NCBI RefSeq assembly: GCF_028693505.1
Contig: NZ_JAQUVF010000015.1
Coordinates: 1-63,928, forward strand
Source: Oscillibacter sp.
GTDB lineage: Bacteria; Bacillota; Clostridia; Oscillospirales; Oscillospiraceae
Direction: 5' to 3'
Length of the DNA: 63,928 bases
The translations under genes were made by a program, and so were the position numbers. Numbering within the stretch: position 1 is the stretch's first letter; each line of letters starts with the position of its first letter. The notes beneath the pieces are model-generated. The model was not told the DNA's origin. It searched no databases and saw only the letters and a program-made list of their open reading frames with translations. Shown here one piece after another: positions 52,176-63,928 of the stretch.

Positions 52176-53192
52176 GTGAATGACAAACGTGTGGGCAAGC
52201 GGACCATTGCGCTCTCGCATCCGCCCTCCGTCCTTTCCTTTGCCAATATCGGCGGGAAATTCGAGGGGCAGGGTCCGCTCTCGGAGTACTTCGACGAGCT
52301 GAGCGACGACGCCTTCTTCGGGGAAAAGACCTGGGAGAAAGCGGAATCCATTATGCAAAAGCGTGTTCTGGAGCGGGCGCTGGACCGGGCAAAGCTAAAG
52401 CCCGGCGACCTTGATTACGTGCTGGCAGGCGATCTTTTGAACCAGTGCATCGGCTCCTCCTTCGGCCTGCGGGATTTCGGCATTCCCTTCTACGGGCTTT
52501 ACGGCGCCTGTTCCACTATGGGAGAGTCGCTGTCCCTGGCCGCGCTTTTGATCGACGGCGGCTACGCCGACCGCGCCGCGGCCCTGACCAGCTCTCATTT
52601 CTGCACTGCCGAGCGGCAATACCGCATGCCGGTGCCTTACGGCAGCCAGCGCACCCCCACCGCCCAGTGGACCGCCACCGCCTCCGGCTGCACCATTCTC
52701 GCAAGCGACGGCCCCGGCCCCTATGTGACCCACATCACCTGCGGCAAAATCGTGGACAAGGGCATTGCCGACGCCAACAACATGGGCGCCGCCATGGCTC
52801 CCGCCGCTTACGACACCCTCGCCGCCTTTTTCCGGGACACCGGGACCAAACCCGACGATTACGACCTTGTGATCACCGGCGATCTGGGAGAGCTGGGCCA
52901 CGCCATCGTCCGGGACTTCTTCTCCCGGGACGGTGTGAAACTTGGGGCAAACTTTCAGGACTGCGGCTTGCTCCTCTACGACCGCGAGCAGCAGGACATG
53001 CACGCCGGCGCCTCCGGCTGCGGCTGCTCCGCGTCCGTGTTGAACGGCTACCTGCTCTCCCAGCTGCAAAAGGGCGTCTGGCAGCGGATCGTCTTTGCCC
53101 CCACCGGCGCGCTGCTCTCCCCCACTTCCAGCTTTCAGGGGGAGTCCATTCCCTCCGTGTGCCACGCGGTGTGTCTCTCCCGCACGAAGTAA
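52176..53192 (+). CDS. spoVAD: Stage V sporulation protein AD
   Basis: A 338-residue thiolase-fold protein of the SpoVA complex, which moves dipicolinic acid into the forespore and out at germination. Typical segments are VLAGDLLNQCIGSSFGLRD, GLYGACSTMGESLSLAALLIDGG and FQDCGLLLYDREQQDMHAGASGCGCSA. It is normally flanked by spoVAC and spoVAE; here it stands alone and spoVAE lies 10 kb away. GTG start with GAGGTGAC upstream. Marks the organism as a spore former or close relative. Confidence 0.95.
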   Translation: MNDKRVGKRTIALSHPPSVLSFANIGGKFEGQGPLSEYFDELSDDAFFGEKTWEKAESIMQKRVLERALDRAKLKPGDLDYVLAGDLLNQCIGSSFGLRDFGIPFYGLYGACSTMGESLSLAALLIDGGYADRAAALTSSHFCTAERQYRMPVPYGSQRTPTAQWTATASGCTILASDGPGPYVTHITCGKIVDKGIADANNMGAAMAPAAYDTLAAFFRDTGTKPDDYDLVITGDLGELGHAIVRDFFSRDGVKLGANFQDCGLLLYDREQQDMHAGASGCGCSASVLNGYLLSQLQKGVWQRIVFAPTGALLSPTSSFQGESIPSVCHAVCLSRTK

Positions 53193-53317
53193 TGTTTTCC
53201 GCCGAGAAACAGCCGCAAGCCGTATAGAAAGTGCACAAAGGTTTTTTTTCAGAAAGTCCCGGTTTTAGAAGAGTTTCCGAAATCCGCCAAAAGCTCGCTC
53301 TGTCAGTGCTAAAACCA

Positions 53318-53347
53318 TTGACAGGACGGGCTTTTGGCTCGTATAAT
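53318..53347 (+). promoter_or_regulatory. Upstream promoter of glnA
   Basis: TTGACA (53318-53323), 18-bp spacer, TATAAT (53342-53347): both boxes are perfect. The -35 is embedded in CTGTCA-N13-TGACAG (53300-53324), a possible operator. Transcription from here meets a terminator within about 10 nt. Confidence 0.85.
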
Positions 53348-53358
53348 CCAAAAAGAGA

Positions 53359-53400
53359 GAGCAAGGGCGCCCCCTCTCGGGCCGCCCCTGCTCATTTTTT
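53359..53400 (+). terminator. Intrinsic terminator in the glnA leader
   Basis: GAGCA and GGGCG pair with CGCCC and TGCTC (one mismatch between them), followed by ATTTTTT. It lies between a consensus promoter and glnA, so it is probably an attenuator rather than an end for spoVAD. Confidence 0.75.
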
Positions 53401-53427
53401 GTTTCTTAAATTCTTACACTTTAAAGT
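53399..53427 (+). promoter_or_regulatory. Second, terminator-proximal promoter of glnA
   Basis: TTGTTT (53399-53404), 17-bp spacer, TAAAGT (53422-53427), beginning in the T-run of the terminator and about 38 bp before the glnA ATG. It would bypass the attenuator. Confidence 0.45.
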
Positions 53428-53464
53428 AGTAAATCGCAGCTTTGTGCTGAAAGGAGACCTTGCC

Positions 53465-54796
53465 ATGGGCAGATATTCCAAGGAGGAGATCATCCGTCTG
53501 GTGGAGGACGGGGATATTCAGTTTATTCGGATGCAGTTCACCGATATTTTCGGGCAGATGAAAAACGTGGCCATTACCGCCTCCCAGATCCGGCGGGCCG
53601 TCAACAACGAGATCATGATGGACGGCAGCTCCATCGAGGGCTTTGTCCGCATTGAGGAGTCCGACCAGTATTTGTGGCCGGATCTGGACACCTTCGCGGT
53701 GCTGCCGTGGCGACCGCAGTACGGCAAGGTGGCGCGGCTGATCTGCGACGTGCACAATCCCGATGGCACGCCCTTCATGGGCGATCCCCGCAACGTCCTG
53801 CGGCAGGCACTTTCCCGGGCGGAGCGCATGGGATACACCTTCCACGTGGGGCCGGAGCTGGAGTTTTTCCTCTTCCAGACGGACGACAACGGAAAGCCCA
53901 CCGCCCAGACGGCGGACGAAGCCAGCTACTTTGACCTGGGGCCTCTGGACCACGGGGAGAGCACCCGCCGGGAGGTGGCGCTGGCGCTGGAGCAGATGGG
54001 CATGGAGGTGGAGGCCAGCCACCACGAAATTGCCGCCGGGCAGCACGAGATCGATTTGAAGTATACCGAGGCGCTGCGCGCCGCGGACAATATCATGACC
54101 TGCAAGCTGGCGGTGAAAACGCTGGCGCAGAAAAACGGCCTCCACGCCACCTTCATGCCAAAGCCCATCACCGGCGCCGCTGGCAGCGGGATGCACCTGA
54201 ACATGTCCCTGTTCCACGGCGGAAAGAACCTCTTTTTCGACGAGCACACCCGCAATCAGCTCTCCGCCACGGCCACCGCGTTTATTGCGGGGCTGCTGAC
54301 CCACGTGCGGGGCCTGTGCGCCGTCACCAATCCGCTGGTCAACTCCTATAAGCGGCTGGTCCCGGGCTATGAGGCCCCCTGCTACCTCGCGTGGTCCTCC
54401 TCCAACCGCTCCTCGCTGGTGCGCATTCCCGCCCCCCGGGGGCAGGCCACCCGGGTGGAGCTGCGCAATCCGGACCCCTCCTGCAACCCGTATCTCGCCA
54501 TGGCGGTGTGTCTGGCGGCGGGCTTAGACGGCATCGAGCGAAAGCTGACGCCGCCGCCGGAGGTTGCGGAAAACATTTACGCCATGACGCCGGAGACTCG
54601 GGCCGCCCACGGCATTGAAAGTCTCCCCGGCACGCTCTTTGCCGCCCTCCGCGCCATGGAGCAGGACACGGTGGTGACGGATACCCTTGGCCCCCACGTC
54701 ACCGCCCACTATATCGGCGGCAAGCAGCGGGAATGGACGGAGTATCAGTCGCAGGTCTCCCAGTGGGAGCTGGAGCGGTATCTCGTGGCATATTGA
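53465..54796 (+). CDS. glnA: Glutamine synthetase, type I
   Basis: A 443-residue GSI-alpha glutamine synthetase that makes glutamine from glutamate, ammonia and ATP. MDGSSIEGF (the Asp-50-like loop), GPELEFFLF, HHEIAAGQHEIDLKY, GSGMHLNMSLF and NPYLAMA are intact. The ~25-residue adenylylation insert of GSI-beta is absent, so control is by feedback and transcription. The ATG at 53465 has AAAGGAGACC. An ANTAR regulator and glutamate synthase follow. Confidence 0.97.
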   Translation: MGRYSKEEIIRLVEDGDIQFIRMQFTDIFGQMKNVAITASQIRRAVNNEIMMDGSSIEGFVRIEESDQYLWPDLDTFAVLPWRPQYGKVARLICDVHNPDGTPFMGDPRNVLRQALSRAERMGYTFHVGPELEFFLFQTDDNGKPTAQTADEASYFDLGPLDHGESTRREVALALEQMGMEVEASHHEIAAGQHEIDLKYTEALRAADNIMTCKLAVKTLAQKNGLHATFMPKPITGAAGSGMHLNMSLFHGGKNLFFDEHTRNQLSATATAFIAGLLTHVRGLCAVTNPLVNSYKRLVPGYEAPCYLAWSSSNRSSLVRIPAPRGQATRVELRNPDPSCNPYLAMAVCLAAGLDGIERKLTPPPEVAENIYAMTPETRAAHGIESLPGTLFAALRAMEQDTVVTDTLGPHVTAHYIGGKQREWTEYQSQVSQWELERYLVAY

Positions 54797-54857
54797 CCGG
54801 CGTTTGACGGCGCGGGCCTTTTACAAAATCCGGTTTTTCAGGAAGGGAGGCGGGCTT

Positions 54858-55397
54858 ATGGACAGGATCGTGGTGGCGTTTTCCAACGAGGAGGCGCAGC
54901 GCCGCATTCTACATCTGCTGGAAAACGGCGGCTATGCCCCGGCGCTTTGCTGCTGCAGCGGCGCGGAGGCCATCCGGGCCGTGCGCAAGCTGGGCAGCGC
55001 CACGGTGGTGTGCGGCTTCAAGCTGCGGGACATGACCGCAGAAAACCTTGCCGCCGACCTCCGGGGGACCGCCGTGCTGCTGGTGATCTCCTCCGCCGTG
55101 AATCTGGACCTGTGTGAGGGGGAAAACCTCTACAAGCTCTCCACCCCCGTCCTCCGGGCCGACTTTTTCGCCACCATGGACCTTCTGCGGCAATTGGAGG
55201 AAAAATCGCTGCACCACCCGCCTCCCAAGCGGAGGGACGAAGAGCAGCTGGTGGTCCAACGGGCCAAGGAACTTTTGATGGATGTCCACCGCATGACGGA
55301 GGGCGAGGCCCACCGCTTTTTGCAAAAACGCAGCATGAACGCGGGCTGGAAGATGGCGGAGACCGCCCAGTTCATTCTTGATTCCTACACCCACTGA
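54858..55397 (+). CDS. ANTAR-domain RNA-binding antiterminator (NitR-like)
   Basis: A 179-residue two-domain regulator. Residues 1-110 form a response-regulator-like fold without the phosphate-accepting aspartate (VVCGFKL where an Asp is expected). Residues 126-177 form an ANTAR domain (QRAKELLMDVHRMTEGEAHRFLQKRSMN...AETAQFIL). ANTAR proteins bind paired leader hairpins and prevent termination. In clostridia a similar gene (NitR) sits beside glnA and controls it. The leaders of glnA and amtB both contain a promoter-proximal terminator, so they are the natural candidate targets. ATG at 54858 with GGGAGGCGGG. Confidence 0.9.
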   Translation: MDRIVVAFSNEEAQRRILHLLENGGYAPALCCCSGAEAIRAVRKLGSATVVCGFKLRDMTAENLAADLRGTAVLLVISSAVNLDLCEGENLYKLSTPVLRADFFATMDLLRQLEEKSLHHPPPKRRDEEQLVVQRAKELLMDVHRMTEGEAHRFLQKRSMNAGWKMAETAQFILDSYTH

Positions 55398-55446
55398 CCT
55401 CTCTCCGGGCAAGCCCGGAATTCTTGAAAAGATCGGAGGGATTCCC

Positions 55447-59979
<4,533 letters not shown>

Positions 59980-59998
59980 GAAAGGAGGGAACCTCATT

Positions 59999-61399
59999 AT
60001 GGGAAAAACGACCGGATTTTTGGAATACACCCGCAGGGATGATCCCGCCCGGGCGCCGGAGGTACGCGTTGCCGACTGGGAGGAATTCCATCTCCCCCTG
60101 CCCGAGAGCGTGCGCGCCCAGCAGGGCGGCCGCTGCATGAACTGCGGCGTGCCCTATTGTCAATCGGGCATCGTCTGGGAGGGCAAGCCCTTCGGCTGCC
60201 CCCTGCACAACCTGATCCCGGAGTGGAACGACATGCTCTTTTCCGGCAACCCCGCCCACGCGCTCTCCCGGCTGCTCAAAACCAACAACTTTCCGGAGTT
60301 TACGGGCCGGGTCTGTCCCGCGCCCTGTGAGCAGGCCTGCATCTGCGGCATGTACGCCAGCCCCGTCACCATCCGGGACAACGAGCTTTGCGTCATTGAG
60401 ACGGCGTTCGCCGACACCGCCTCCCTGCGCCGCCGCCCGCCCCAGTGGTCCGGGAAAAAGGTGGCCGTGGTCGGCTCCGGCCCCGCGGGCCTCGCGGCAG
60501 CGGACCAGCTCAATCACCGGGGCCACTCCGTCACCGTGGTAGAGCGATGGGAACGGCCCGGCGGCCTTTTGACCTACGGCATCCCCAACATGAAGCTGCC
60601 CAAATCCGTGGTGCAGCGCCGCATCGACCTCATGACCGACGAGGGCGTGAGCTTTGTTTGCGGGGTGGACGCCGCCCAAAGCGCCACCGCAGCGCGCCTG
60701 CTGCGGGAATACGACGCGGTGATCCTCTGCTGCGGATCCGGCGCTCCCCGGCCCCTGGGCATCGACGACAAGGGCGTTTCCGGCGTGTATTACGGCACGG
60801 AATACCTCAAGGCCGCCGTGGAACGGCATATTTTTGCGAAAGAGACCGTCTCCGTCCCCTCGGCGCAAAACCGGGACGTGGTCATCATCGGCACCGGCGA
60901 CACCGCCAGCGACTGCGTGGCCACCGCCCTGCGACAGGGCTGCGCCTCCGTCACCCAGCTGGTGCGCCGTCCCCGGGAGGATTACGTAAAGGATGGCCGT
61001 CTGCCGCTGGACTACGCCCACGAGGAGGCGCTATGCGTCACCGGAACCGATCCCCGCCGCTTCGGCGTGCAGCCCCAGAGTCTTGTCACCGGGGAGGACG
61101 GCGTCCTCACCGGCGTTGTCACCCGCGACGGCGAGACCCTGCCCTGCTCGTTGCTGATCGCCGCCACCGGCTTTTCCGGCTGCGAAGCGGACGTCTGCAA
61201 GGCCTTCGGCGTGGAATCTGACCGGACCGTTTGGACCCGTCCGGGCAGCTTTGCCACCAATGTGGAGAAGGTCTTTGCCGCGGGCGACATGCGCCGGGGA
61301 CAGTCTCTGGTGGTGTGGGCCATCGCCGAGGGGCGCTCCGCCGCTGCGGAGGTGGATTCGTTTTTGATGGGCTATACCAACCTTGTGGCCCCGCTGTGA
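59999..61399 (+). CDS. gltD: Glutamate synthase small subunit
   Basis: A 466-residue FAD- and NADPH-binding subunit that feeds electrons to GltB. Two Cys clusters near the N-terminus (CMNCGVPYC and CPAPCEQACICG) bind 4Fe-4S centres. VAVVGSGPAGLAAADQLN is the FAD loop, VVIIGTGDTASDCVATAL the NADPH loop, and FAAGDMRRGQSLVVWAIAEGR the second FAD segment. Full length. ATG with AAAGGAGGGAACC upstream. Confidence 0.97.
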   Translation: MGKTTGFLEYTRRDDPARAPEVRVADWEEFHLPLPESVRAQQGGRCMNCGVPYCQSGIVWEGKPFGCPLHNLIPEWNDMLFSGNPAHALSRLLKTNNFPEFTGRVCPAPCEQACICGMYASPVTIRDNELCVIETAFADTASLRRRPPQWSGKKVAVVGSGPAGLAAADQLNHRGHSVTVVERWERPGGLLTYGIPNMKLPKSVVQRRIDLMTDEGVSFVCGVDAAQSATAARLLREYDAVILCCGSGAPRPLGIDDKGVSGVYYGTEYLKAAVERHIFAKETVSVPSAQNRDVVIIGTGDTASDCVATALRQGCASVTQLVRRPREDYVKDGRLPLDYAHEEALCVTGTDPRRFGVQPQSLVTGEDGVLTGVVTRDGETLPCSLLIAATGFSGCEADVCKAFGVESDRTVWTRPGSFATNVEKVFAAGDMRRGQSLVVWAIAEGRSAAAEVDSFLMGYTNLVAPL

Positions 61400-61417
61400 G
61401 CATTGCCATTGTGCGAA

Positions 61418-61534
61418 TTATATAATGTCTGCTGAAGTTTCAAAACAGCCCTGTTTTAAAACCCAAAAGAGCGATTTTCGCTCTTTTGGTAAATGCACTT
61501 CTCAAAGTGCATTTGTTCAGTGGACATTATATAA
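61418..61534 (+). repeat. 117-bp cloverleaf-like inverted-repeat element
   Basis: Nearly every base can pair. A 19-bp closing stem joins 61418-61436 to 61516-61534; its only two differences from perfect complementarity are both G-U pairs in plus-strand RNA. Inside are three hairpins: 61442-61457 (short), 61463-61489 (12 bp, CCAAAAGAGCGA arm) and 61491-61514 (10 bp, AAATGCACTT arm). No reading frame. It follows gltD by 18 bp. It may be a small MITE-like element or a structured 3'-UTR RNA. Confidence 0.75.
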
Positions 61535-61555
61535 GTTCCTGAGAACTTTTTGTTT
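61533..61555 (+). terminator. Terminator after gltD
   Basis: AAGTTC-CTGA-GAACTT followed by TTTGTTT: a short stem directly after the cloverleaf element, overlapping it by two bases. Confidence 0.6.
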
Positions 61556-61586
61556 AAAAGTGCAGATTTCTTGGAAATTTCGCCCA

Positions 61587-61616
61587 TTGACGAAGCCCGC
61601 TTTGCAGTGGTAAAGT
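61587..61616 (+). promoter_or_regulatory. Promoter of the ammonium transporter gene
   Basis: TTGACG (61587-61592), 18-bp spacer, TAAAGT (61611-61616). Its predicted start is within about 10 bp of a strong terminator. Confidence 0.7.
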
Positions 61617-61627
61617 CATACCAACAT

Positions 61628-61683
61628 AAAGGCAAGGACGCCTGAGAGAGTGATTACTCTCCGGCGTCCTTGCCTTTTGTTTC
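61628..61683 (+). terminator. Intrinsic terminator in the amt leader
   Basis: A 15-bp perfect stem (AAAGGCAAGGACGCC) encloses a 5-bp inner stem with a six-base loop, TGATTA, and is followed by TTTTGTTTCTT. It lies between the promoter and the ribosome site, so it is a probable attenuator. Confidence 0.88.
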
Positions 61684-61699
61684 TTAAGGAGGGAACACT

Positions 61700-63409
61700 A
61701 TGTATTCATCTGTCAACACCATCTGGGTACTGCTGGGCGCGGCTCTGGTCTTTTTCATGCAGGCCGGTTTCGCCATGTGTGAGGCGGGCTTTACCCGGGC
61801 CAAAAACACCGGCAACATTCTCATGAAAAACCTCATGGACTTTTGCATCGGCACCCCCACCTACTGGATTCTGGGGTTCGGTTTGATGTTCGCCGGCGGC
61901 GGCGCCATCATCGGCGGGCTGGACCCCTTTGTCGGGGGAGATTATGCATCCATTCTCCCGGCAGGCGTGCCGCTGTTCGCGTTCCTGATCTTTCAGACCG
62001 TCTTTTGCGCCACCTCCGCCACCATCGTCTCCGGGTCCATGGCGGAGCGGACCAAGTTCATTTCCTACTGCATCTATTCCTTCTGCATCTCCGCTTTCAT
62101 CTATCCCATCTCCGGCCACTGGATCTGGGGCGGCGGCTGGCTGAGCCAGCTGGGCTTTCACGACTTTGCCGGTTCCACGGCGGTCCACATGGTGGGCGGT
62201 GTGTGCGCCGCCATCGGCGCCGCCATTCTGGGCCCCCGCATCGGCAAGTACGATGAAAAGGGCAACCCCCGCGCCATTCTGGGCCACAACCTCTCTCTTG
62301 GCGCTTTGGGCGTGTTCGTCCTCTGGTTCTGCTGGTTCGGCTTCAACGGCTGCTCCACCGTCTCCATGGAGGGCGACGACGTGTTACTCTCCGCCGGGCT
62401 GATTTTCGTTAACACCAACCTTGCTGCGGCTGTGGCCTGCTGCGTCACGATGATCTACACCTGGCTGCGCTACAAGAAGCCGGATGTGGGCATGACGCTC
62501 AACGCCGCTCTGTCCGGTCTTGTGGCCATCACCGCAGGCTGCGACGCCGTCTCTCCCGCAGGCGCCGCCATCATCGGCATTGTGGCCGGTTTGCTGCTGC
62601 CCATCTCCGTCGGCTTCTTCGACGCCGTTTTGAAAATTGACGATCCTGTGGGCGCGATCTCCGTCCATGGCGTCTGCGGCGCCGCCGGCACCCTGCTCAC
62701 CGGACTTTTCGCCGTGGACGGCGGCGTCTTTTACGGCGGCGGGTTCCACTTCTTCCTGATTCAGTGCCTTGGCGTTGCCGCCACCGCGCTCTGGGCCGCC
62801 GTGATGATCACCATCGTCTTTCAGATTCTTAAGCACACCATCGGTCTGCGTGTTTCCGCGGAGGAGGAGATGAAGGGCCTCGACATCACCGAGCACGGCC
62901 TGCCCTCCGCTTACGGCGGCTTTGCCTTCACCTATGACGACACGCCCGACGGTCTGCCCGTGGCGGAGGGCGACGTTCCCGTGGAGACGTCTGTTCCCGT
63001 GGAGGTCGTCTCTCCCGCCGCCTCCGCGCCCGTTTCCTCTGACGGCGTGAAGATGACCAAAATCGATATTCTCTGCAAGATGGAGCGCTTCGACGCTTTG
63101 AAGCGTGCCATGTTCGACATCGGCATCACCGGCATCACCGCCTGCAACGTGATGGGCTGCGGCGAACAGCGTGGCAAGACCGAGGGATACTTCCGGGGCG
63201 CCAAGGTGGAAGCCACCATGCTGCCAAGCATTCAGGTTTCCATTGTGGTGTGCAAGCTGCCGGTTGCCCTGGTGGTGAACACCGCCAAAAAGGTCCTCTA
63301 CACCGGCCACATCGGCGACGGCAAGATTTTTGTTTCCAACGTGGAAAACGTCATCAAGGTCCGCACCGGCGAGCAGGGCTACGACGCGCTGCAGGACGAG
63401 GCCAAGTAA
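61700..63409 (+). CDS. Ammonium transporter fused to a PII (GlnK) domain
   Basis: A 569-residue fusion. Residues 1 to about 385 are an Amt channel with about eleven helices and the twin histidines H163 (AVHMVGG) and H323 (SVHGVCG). A Pro/Val-rich linker (about 410-450) leads to a PII signalling domain from Met452 to the end, which includes the B-loop TGHIGDGKIFV. The T-loop is KTEGYFRGAKVEATML. The tyrosine that is uridylylated in enteric GlnK (the Y of RGAEY) is absent, so gating should depend on ATP/ADP and 2-oxoglutarate alone. Normally PII is a separate trimer that plugs the trimeric channel. ATG with AAGGAGGGAAC. Confidence 0.96.
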   Translation: MYSSVNTIWVLLGAALVFFMQAGFAMCEAGFTRAKNTGNILMKNLMDFCIGTPTYWILGFGLMFAGGGAIIGGLDPFVGGDYASILPAGVPLFAFLIFQTVFCATSATIVSGSMAERTKFISYCIYSFCISAFIYPISGHWIWGGGWLSQLGFHDFAGSTAVHMVGGVCAAIGAAILGPRIGKYDEKGNPRAILGHNLSLGALGVFVLWFCWFGFNGCSTVSMEGDDVLLSAGLIFVNTNLAAAVACCVTMIYTWLRYKKPDVGMTLNAALSGLVAITAGCDAVSPAGAAIIGIVAGLLLPISVGFFDAVLKIDDPVGAISVHGVCGAAGTLLTGLFAVDGGVFYGGGFHFFLIQCLGVAATALWAAVMITIVFQILKHTIGLRVSAEEEMKGLDITEHGLPSAYGGFAFTYDDTPDGLPVAEGDVPVETSVPVEVVSPAASAPVSSDGVKMTKIDILCKMERFDALKRAMFDIGITGITACNVMGCGEQRGKTEGYFRGAKVEATMLPSIQVSIVVCKLPVALVVNTAKKVLYTGHIGDGKIFVSNVENVIKVRTGEQGYDALQDEAK

Positions 63410-63442
63410 GGTTCTTCCATTCCCTGCTACTTCCTTTTCATA

Positions 63443-63478
63443 GAGGAGGCCGGATTTATCCGGTCTCCTCCCCTTTTG
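63443..63478 (+). terminator. Terminator after the ammonium transporter gene
   Basis: A 12-bp stem (GAGGAGGCCGGA, one G-U) with loop TTTA, followed by CCCCTTTT. Confidence 0.85.
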
Positions 63479-63535
63479 CATAATCCGCCGTTTTTGGGAA
63501 AAACTGACCGCAGAAAACATCCGGGAGGCGTCTCT

Positions 63536-63892
63536 ATGGAATATCTCAACGCATTTCTCTGCGGCGGCATCCTCTGCGCCATCGGGCAGATTCTCATTGA
63601 CCGGACCAAGCTCACGCCCGCCCGCATTCTCACAAGCTATGTGGTGGCGGGCGTGGCGCTCAGCGCCTTTGGGCTGTATGAGCCCCTCGTCCAGTGGGGC
63701 GGCGCGGGCGCAACGGTCCCGCTCACCGGCTTTGGTCACGCCCTTGCCAAGGGCGTGGTGAAGGCCACCGGCGAGCAGGGCTGGCTGGGCGTGTTCACCG
63801 GCGGTCTCAGCGCCACGGCGGGCGGTATCACGGCGGCGGTGGTTTTCGGCGTGGTCATGGCAATTCTTTTTAAACCCGGCAATAAGCGCTGA
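63536..63892 (+). CDS. spoVAE: Stage V sporulation protein AE
   Basis: A 118-residue membrane protein of the SpoVA channel (SpoVAEB form), with about four helices and the conserved GQILIDRTKLTPARILTSYVV, LSAFGLYEPLVQ and GGAGATVPLTGFGHALAKGVV segments. It acts in dipicolinic acid transport in forespores. Separated by 10 kb from spoVAD; spoVAC is not in the window. The ATG at 63536 follows GGGAGGCGTC. Confidence 0.95.
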   Translation: MEYLNAFLCGGILCAIGQILIDRTKLTPARILTSYVVAGVALSAFGLYEPLVQWGGAGATVPLTGFGHALAKGVVKATGEQGWLGVFTGGLSATAGGITAAVVFGVVMAILFKPGNKR

Positions 63893-63897
63893 GCTGG

Positions 63898-63926
63898 GAG
63901 AGCGGACTTTCGTCCGCTCTCTTTTG
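63898..63926 (+). terminator. Terminator of spoVAE
   Basis: A 10-bp perfect stem, GAGAGCGGAC with loop TTTC, followed by TTTTGTT at the window edge. Confidence 0.9.
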
Positions 63927-63928
63927 TT

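Noticed and set aside
55404-55420. CCGGGC-AA-GCCCGG stem between the ANTAR gene and gltB
   Set aside because: Short, with a two-base loop and no T-run, so not called as a terminator or attenuator.
61418-61534. tRNA gene in the cloverleaf element
   Set aside because: It is too long, and lacks a seven-base anticodon loop, a T-arm consensus and a CCA-compatible acceptor end.
61651-61656. Hexaloop TGATTA in the amt terminator as a classical ANTAR site
   Set aside because: Known ANTAR loops have A at position 1 and G at position 4. This loop has neither, and no second hairpin fits upstream.

Overview
The window reads as chromosome from a high-GC, spore-forming, anaerobic Firmicute of the Clostridia, most like the gut Oscillospiraceae (Flavonifractor/Oscillibacter type). 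The reasons are an S-layer-homology (SLH) surface protein, a T-box leader, spoVAD and spoVAE genes, a complete acc-fab operon with FabK-type enoyl reductase and a MarR regulator, a TAXI-type TRAP transporter, formate-tetrahydrofolate ligase, and strong ribosome-binding sites on nearly every gene. This assignment is inferred from gene content, not from a marker gene. There are no rRNA or tRNA genes, CRISPR arrays or transposases.

Layout. 0.1-5.8 kb (minus): HlyD adaptor, ABC ATPase, MacB-type permease and SLH protein form one exporter operon. 5.9-9.2 kb (minus): TAXI-TRAP permease and binding lipoprotein. 9.4-15.6 kb (minus): pyruvate carboxylase, T-box-controlled thrS and a DUF1294 protein. 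15.7-20 kb (plus): lipoprotein, asnS, fhs. 20-25 kb (minus): pyruvate kinase, then a glycolipid-type locus of two GT4 glycosyltransferases and a VTT membrane protein. 25.3-29.3 kb (minus): HpcH/HpaI aldolase, lspA and an 882-residue TetM-like GTPase fused to a YacP/Rae1-like NYN nuclease domain. 29.5-30.5 kb (plus): pfkA, divergent from the fusion gene. 30.7-35.4 kb (minus): duplicated-domain exported protein, class II aldolase, TrkH and TrkA. 35.6-46.4 kb (plus): acpP, accB, accC, accD, accA, fabH, fabK, a second FabK-like flavoprotein, fabD, fabG, fabF, fabZ and a MarR regulator, mostly with 4-bp start/stop overlaps. 46.5-48.7 kb (minus): an AT-richer lipoprotein, a 600-bp non-coding repeat-rich block and gluQRS. 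49-52 kb (plus): zinc-ribbon protein, NhaC antiporter and CDF metal exporter behind a highly structured leader. 52-63.9 kb (plus): spoVAD, glnA, ANTAR regulator, gltB, gltD, an ammonium transporter-PII fusion and spoVAE.

How the genes fit together. The right end is a nitrogen-assimilation block: ammonium uptake, glutamine synthetase, glutamate synthase and an RNA-binding ANTAR regulator. glnA and the ammonium transporter share an unusual leader in which a near-consensus promoter is followed almost at once by an intrinsic terminator. The central operon holds every step for malonyl-CoA formation and type II fatty acid elongation. Its promoter is covered by AT-rich palindromes that the terminal MarR protein probably binds. 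The exporter and glycolipid operons share an 11/12-identical motif (AACTGTRTTAAC) at their core promoters, which hints at one envelope regulator.

Most notable. (1) The translational GTPase-NYN fusion (26608-29256). (2) A 117-bp cloverleaf-like element between gltD and amtB whose closing-stem differences are all G-U compatible in one strand only. (3) The twin promoter-terminator leaders. (4) The palindromic promoter and multi-hairpin leader of the zinc-ribbon/NhaC/CDF operon. All calls come from reading the sequence; no database search was run.
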